Part shown: positions 60,592 to 64,000 of the stretch, piece by piece
Layout: every line of letters starts with the position of its first letter
How positions within the stretch are numbered: the first letter of the stretch is position 1
NCBI GenBank assembly: GCA_037043455.1
Contig: JAWPHD010006764.1
Coordinates: 1-64,000 of the forward strand
Reading direction: 5' to 3'
DNA from: Cyrtodaria siliqua
Lineage: Eukaryota; Mollusca; Bivalvia; Adapedonta; Hiatellidae
DNA: 64,000 bases
Position numbers and translations under genes: made by a program
The notes under the pieces: model-generated
The model's input: only the letters and a program-made list of their open reading frames with translations
Databases searched by the model: none
What the model was told of the DNA's origin: nothing

Positions 60592-61172
60592 TCTCCTTTG
60601 GTCTTTACATCTGAACCTGGCATAAATAACTGGTGTTCTCCTTTGGTCCTTTCATCTGAACCTGGCATAAACAACTGGTGTTCTCCTTTGGTCCTTTCAT
60701 CTGAACCTGGCATAAATAACTGGTGTTCTCCTTTGGTACTTGCATCTGAGCCTGGCATAAATAACTGGTGTTCTCCTTTGGTCCTTGCATCTGAACCTGG
60801 CATAAATAACTGGTGATCTCCTTTGGTCCTTTCATCTGAACCTGGCATAAGTAACTGGTGTTCTCCTTTGGTCCTTTCATCTGAACCTGGCATAAATAAC
60901 TGGTGTTCTCCTTTGGTCCTTGCATCTGAACCTGGCATAAATAACTGGTGTTCTCCTTTGGTCCTTTCATCTGAACCTGGCATAAATAACTGGTGTTCTC
61001 CTTTGGTCCTTTCATCTGAACCTGGCATAAATAACTGGTGTTCTCCTTTGGTCCTTGCATCTGAGCCTGGCATAAATAACTGGTGTTCTCCTTTGGTCCT
61101 TTCATCTGAACCTGGCATAAGTAACTGGTGTTCTCCTTTGGTCTTTACGTCTGAACCTGGCATAAGCAACTA
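60592..61172. repeat. 45-bp minisatellite in AIFM3 intron 6, about 13 copies
   Basis: Unit tggtgttctcctttggtcct then ttcatctgaacctggcataa and ataac, with a few variants (cttgcatctga, gatctcc, agtaac). The 45-bp period is a multiple of three and free of stops in some frames. Long repeat-coded frames therefore appear on both strands, including a minus-strand frame at 60444-61169 with a 15-residue repeat. Location within an intron and the double-strand openness argue against a protein. Confidence 0.96.
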
Positions 61173-61366
61173 GTGTCATTAGATCTGGACTTGATAGCCT
61201 ACTTGATTAAAATTGTGGGCATCTATCAGATTCCAATTTTTAGCACGCACCCTAAATTTTCCTCACATTTTTCAATAATCACTAATTTTTAGCATTCTTT
61301 AATCTATTAATAGCCTAGAAACAATTTGAACAGTGAAGTTTAAACATACTACACATTTTTCTTCAG

Positions 61367-61458
61367 GTGAAGACAGTTAGCGTCGCTGACAAGTCGGTCA
61401 AGTTTGCTGATGGATCATCGGCTACATACGACTCTTTGTTGGTCGCAACTGGGGGACA
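61367..61458 (+). CDS. AIFM3: AIFM3 exon 7
   Basis: Acceptor tcttcag, donor gtaagt. It encodes 30 codons plus two bases (236-265). VKTVSVADKSVKFADGSS leads to YDSLLVATGG, the ATG motif that closes the first part of the FAD domain in this flavoprotein family. Confidence 0.95.
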
Positions 61459-61757
61459 GTAAGTCGGACGGTTTCTTTGATAGTATTAGAATTGTATTAA
61501 CTCTTTCTCTCTATTTTACTGCTGCATAAATTTGCTGAATCGTACATTAAATTAAATTTAAGTCTTGACTAGTTTTAAAAAAAAAAGTATTTACACAAAA
61601 GTTATTGGCCGTTTTTAAAAATATGAAGGAATTGATGCAGACTATGCCCTCTCCATATTATGCATACACATTGGCGGCACTGAAAAAAGTGAACTTATCT
61701 TCCATTATTTACCACAATCAAAATCAGTGCCGATTATTCCCATCTGATCATTTACAG

Positions 61758-61888
61758 GCCACGAGTGCTTCCCATCCCTGGTGTTGATCTCCAGAATGTG
61801 TTCTCTCTACGCACTCCCGACGACGCCAACCAGATTGCTGAAAATGCCGTCGGCAAAAATGTTGTGATCATTGGCTCCTCATTCATAG
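61758..61888 (+). CDS. AIFM3: AIFM3 exon 8, start of NAD(P)-binding domain
   Basis: Acceptor atttacag, donor gtgggt. It encodes residues 266-309 plus one base. PRVLPIPGVDLQNVFSLRTP then DDANQI is the conserved link, and KNVVIIGSSFIG is the start of the NAD(P)-binding Rossmann motif. The phase 1 end requires a further exon, which is not found up to 64000, so intron 8 exceeds 2.1 kb. Confidence 0.96.
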
Positions 61889-62289
61889 GTGGGTTTGTTG
61901 ATTGATGATAATAAATGTGTTGAACATAATGATATGTTGTAACTATAGCAATCACGGGTATGCTTATTTGAATGGAAGATTCTGCAGTATGCTTGATGAA
62001 TAGATTGATAATAGTTTGCTAATTTCTTATCTTCAGACCTGGCAATTCTCTGGATAAAATCCAGAATCTTCGGATTACCTCACTTAAATGCAATACAGCT
62101 AGGAAAATAATAAACACGAATCTTGCGATTTTTTCAATAGTTCTTCTGCATGATCACTGGATTTATGTCTACTTCTTACCAAATTTCTATTCACTTTTGT
62201 TATTTTTTTTCTTTCTGTCTTGACTTTGTGTAGAAAAAGGAGTGAAGTGTTACTTGTTTTCATAGCGACACGGTAGACCGCGTCACGTT

Positions 62290-62370
62290 CATTTTTGCAT
62301 ATAGTTTATTTTTGCATATAGTTTATTTTTGCATTTATTTTTGCATATAGTTTATTTTTGCATATAGTTT
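62290..62370. repeat. Short tandem repeat tttttgcatatagttta
   Basis: Five units of the 17-bp motif tttttgcatatagttta, some shortened. Confidence 0.93.
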
Positions 62371-62544
62371 CTTGTGTGAACTGTATGTACTAGATCTTTA
62401 AAAGGTGGATTATCGTTGTTTATTGGGTAGTCAAGCTCAATTCCACGAAGCTGTTCCACAAATAACCATTTACCTTGACTTAGAGGTCATTAACTTCGTC
62501 AGTTCAACGGATTTTGGGGAACTGCGTACACTAGATCTGTCTTA

Positions 62545-62690
62545 ACTTGAATCAATTGAATTGAATTGAATTGGATTATATTGTCGTACCAACAGCTAAG
62601 GTCATATGGCGACTTTTCCAGCTTCCATTGGTGGAGGGTAAAACCACCGATGTTCTGCAAACCAGCTGGATAGCTTCCTCACATAAAACT
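62545..62690 (-). mobile_element. SINE-like tail fragment, minus strand
   Basis: Begins ttgaattgaattgaattgga, the reverse complement of a (CAATT)n retroposon tail. Then come atattgtcgtacc, aaggtcatatggcgactt, ccagcttccattggtggagg and ttctgcaaaccagctggata. The head is missing or diverged. Confidence 0.65.
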
Positions 62691-63409
62691 TGAATCAAAG
62701 TTTAATATCGGGTAGTACAGCATGATTAATTAAAGCAGGCCTACACGTGACATTGACCTTGAATCTAACAGGTCATTATGAATTAAATCAACTAAACTTG
62801 GATCATAGTCTTATTGTGAGCATAACATGAGTTCCACAAACGACCGTCACTGTTACAATTTTCCATTTCTTGCATAGAAATTGTTTTTTAAGCTTCAGCA
62901 AATATTTTCACAAACCTCACTTTAAAATAATGAATAAATTCGGCTGAATACTGTAGATTAAATGGATTGAATATTCAGATTTGTATAGATGTTTTTTCTG
63001 CTTTAAGGCACAATTCTGCTAAAAATATTGCATTATTTTACATACTTTTTCACTGTGTAACATAGTTTACATATCTTTTCACTGTGTAAAATAGTAATCC
63101 GATATACACGGTGTTTATAAACTTATAAAGTGAGACTGGGCAAATGTTTGTATTTGTTAATAGTGTCTTTCTTATATAGCAACTCAAATTTCATGTAAAG
63201 CATCTTCAGATTTGAGTATTTTAATCATGCTTTTATTAATTTCTGTGTTAATAGGTGCATAATTATGCATTATTTTATAAACATAACACATGCATTTAAT
63301 CTGGTACAATGGCATAGTTGTGAAGTTTGGCAGTTTAGGTGCTTTAATGTCTTATTGCTTTCACATGGATTGAACATACTTGATAGATGTATAAAGAACT
63401 TTTTAAGCC

Positions 63410-63640
63410 TCCAAAGGGAGGTCATATAGTAATCGCACCATCTGTTTATCTGTCCGTTTGTCCATCCGTCCGTCTGTTCGAGACGATCATGTCGCAGCTA
63501 TAACTTTGAAAGTACTGAAGGGATTTCCATGAAACTTCACACATGTGTTCACCACAGTGAGGTGTGTCATGGGCATGAATCAGGGCTGTACCGCAAAGGT
63601 TAAGGTCACACATGAAGGTCAAATGAGTAAACCTTTTAGG
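63410..63640 (+). repeat. Dispersed repeat with CCGTCCGTC head
   Basis: tccaaagggaggtcatatag, a tccgtttgtccatccgtccg tract, then gaaagtactgaagggatttc, catgaaacttcacacatgtg and ggtcacacatgaaggtcaaa. It resembles the head and unit style of the repeat at 40640 (catgaaacttcacag). Confidence 0.8.
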
Positions 63641-64000
63641 AAACATTTGTCACTTTCTGCATAATTTCTTATTTGCTTCTTGCACACAATGATTTCCTTA
63701 TCTTAGAAATTAGTTATTTAATCTTATTGCCATTATAAAATCCCAAAAAATATTTCAAAGCTTTTTATAGTTTTAAAGCCATATAAATAAGGGAATATTC
63801 AAAGAAAAATAGTTTGAGGTATAATAACAGTGGCAATTTTGTATCACATTCCTTGTTCAATAAAAATAAAGATACAGCCATGTGATGCTTAAACTTAGAT
63901 TTTATAATTTTAATGCAATCCTTATCAAACAAATTTATTAAAAACACTTTTTTTTTATCTTTAATAACTTTGAAATGTAACAAACATTTGAGCAAAAGAT

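Larger units (their letters stand above)
44858..61888 (+). other. AIFM3-type gene (partial), overall span from exon 1b
   Basis: Eight exons (44858-44891, 56999-57125, 57582-57694, 58489-58598, 59247-59480, 59937-60023, 61367-61458, 61758-61888) have GT-AG borders and join in one frame for 309 codons plus one base. The product is an N-terminal Rieske [2Fe-2S] domain followed by a pyridine-nucleotide-disulphide oxidoreductase fold, the AIFM3 (AIF-like) architecture. The family is linked to mitochondria and to cell death, but its exact reaction is not well defined. The gene continues past the window. The missing part should hold the rest of the NAD(P) domain and the C-terminal domain. The whole family protein is about 600 residues. 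Introns hold MITEs and minisatellites. Confidence 0.93.
61889..64000. other. AIFM3 intron 8, no exon seen
   Basis: AT-rich intronic sequence. No frame continuing the NAD(P)-binding domain was found. It contains repeats at 62290-62370, 62545-62690 and 63410-63640. Confidence 0.7.

Noticed and set aside
60444..61169. A 241-codon minus-strand repeat protein
   Set aside because: It is a 45-bp intronic minisatellite that is open on both strands. No start context, splice site or known domain supports it. Kept as a finding only.

Overview
This window looks like nuclear DNA of a mollusc, most likely a bivalve. It is AT-rich and intron-rich, with GT-AG introns. It is packed with interspersed repeats of a kind I associate with bivalve genomes: tRNA-headed SINEs with (CAATT)n tails, repeats built on TGACCTTTGACCT motifs, TTAA-flanked MITEs, foldback elements and long minisatellites. 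The species is not determinable from the sequence. No prokaryotic gene organisation is present.

The one well-supported protein-coding gene is an AIFM3-type (apoptosis-inducing factor 3-like) Rieske/FAD oxidoreductase on the + strand. Seven exons from 56999 to 61888 join without any frame conflict and encode a Rieske [2Fe-2S] domain followed by the FAD/NAD(P)-binding oxidoreductase fold. The gene is cut by the right edge of the window, so its C-terminal half is missing. A tiny first coding exon (44858-44891) encodes an N-myristoylation-type start, MGGKQSK, and splices in the right phase across a 12.1 kb intron. A second upstream exon (39569-39761) encodes a mitochondrial-presequence-like N-terminus of 64 residues with no acidic residue. 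It ends in a donor of exactly the same phase, so it could be an alternative first exon that redirects the protein to mitochondria. This is the most interesting observation in the window.

Layout. 1-2865: 38-bp satellite. 2866-9284: repeats, short duplications and two SINE copies, no gene. 9285-11690: 32-bp satellite, interrupted by a two-module foldback element. 11755-15110: short repeats and a degenerate Thr/Pro-rich ORF, possibly LTR-element derived. 15456-17345: broken non-LTR retrotransposon, minus strand. 17533-17999: two-exon remnant with a PHD-like Cys/His motif. 18000-30400: MITE hairpins, duplications, SINE and repeats. 30420-32345: 190-bp tandem repeat, then a polyC/polyT minisatellite. 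33736-38995: nested TIR and foldback elements. 39388-39761: CRE-bearing region and candidate AIFM3 exon 1a. 40640-42530: about 320-bp tandem repeat split by a complete SINE. 44858-61888: AIFM3 exon 1b to exon 8, with intron 1 filled by foldbacks, MITEs and a 38-bp minisatellite, and intron 6 by a 45-bp minisatellite. 61889-64000: intron 8, repeats only.

Almost all other open frames are products of tandem repeats with open periods or of chance, and are not annotated as genes.
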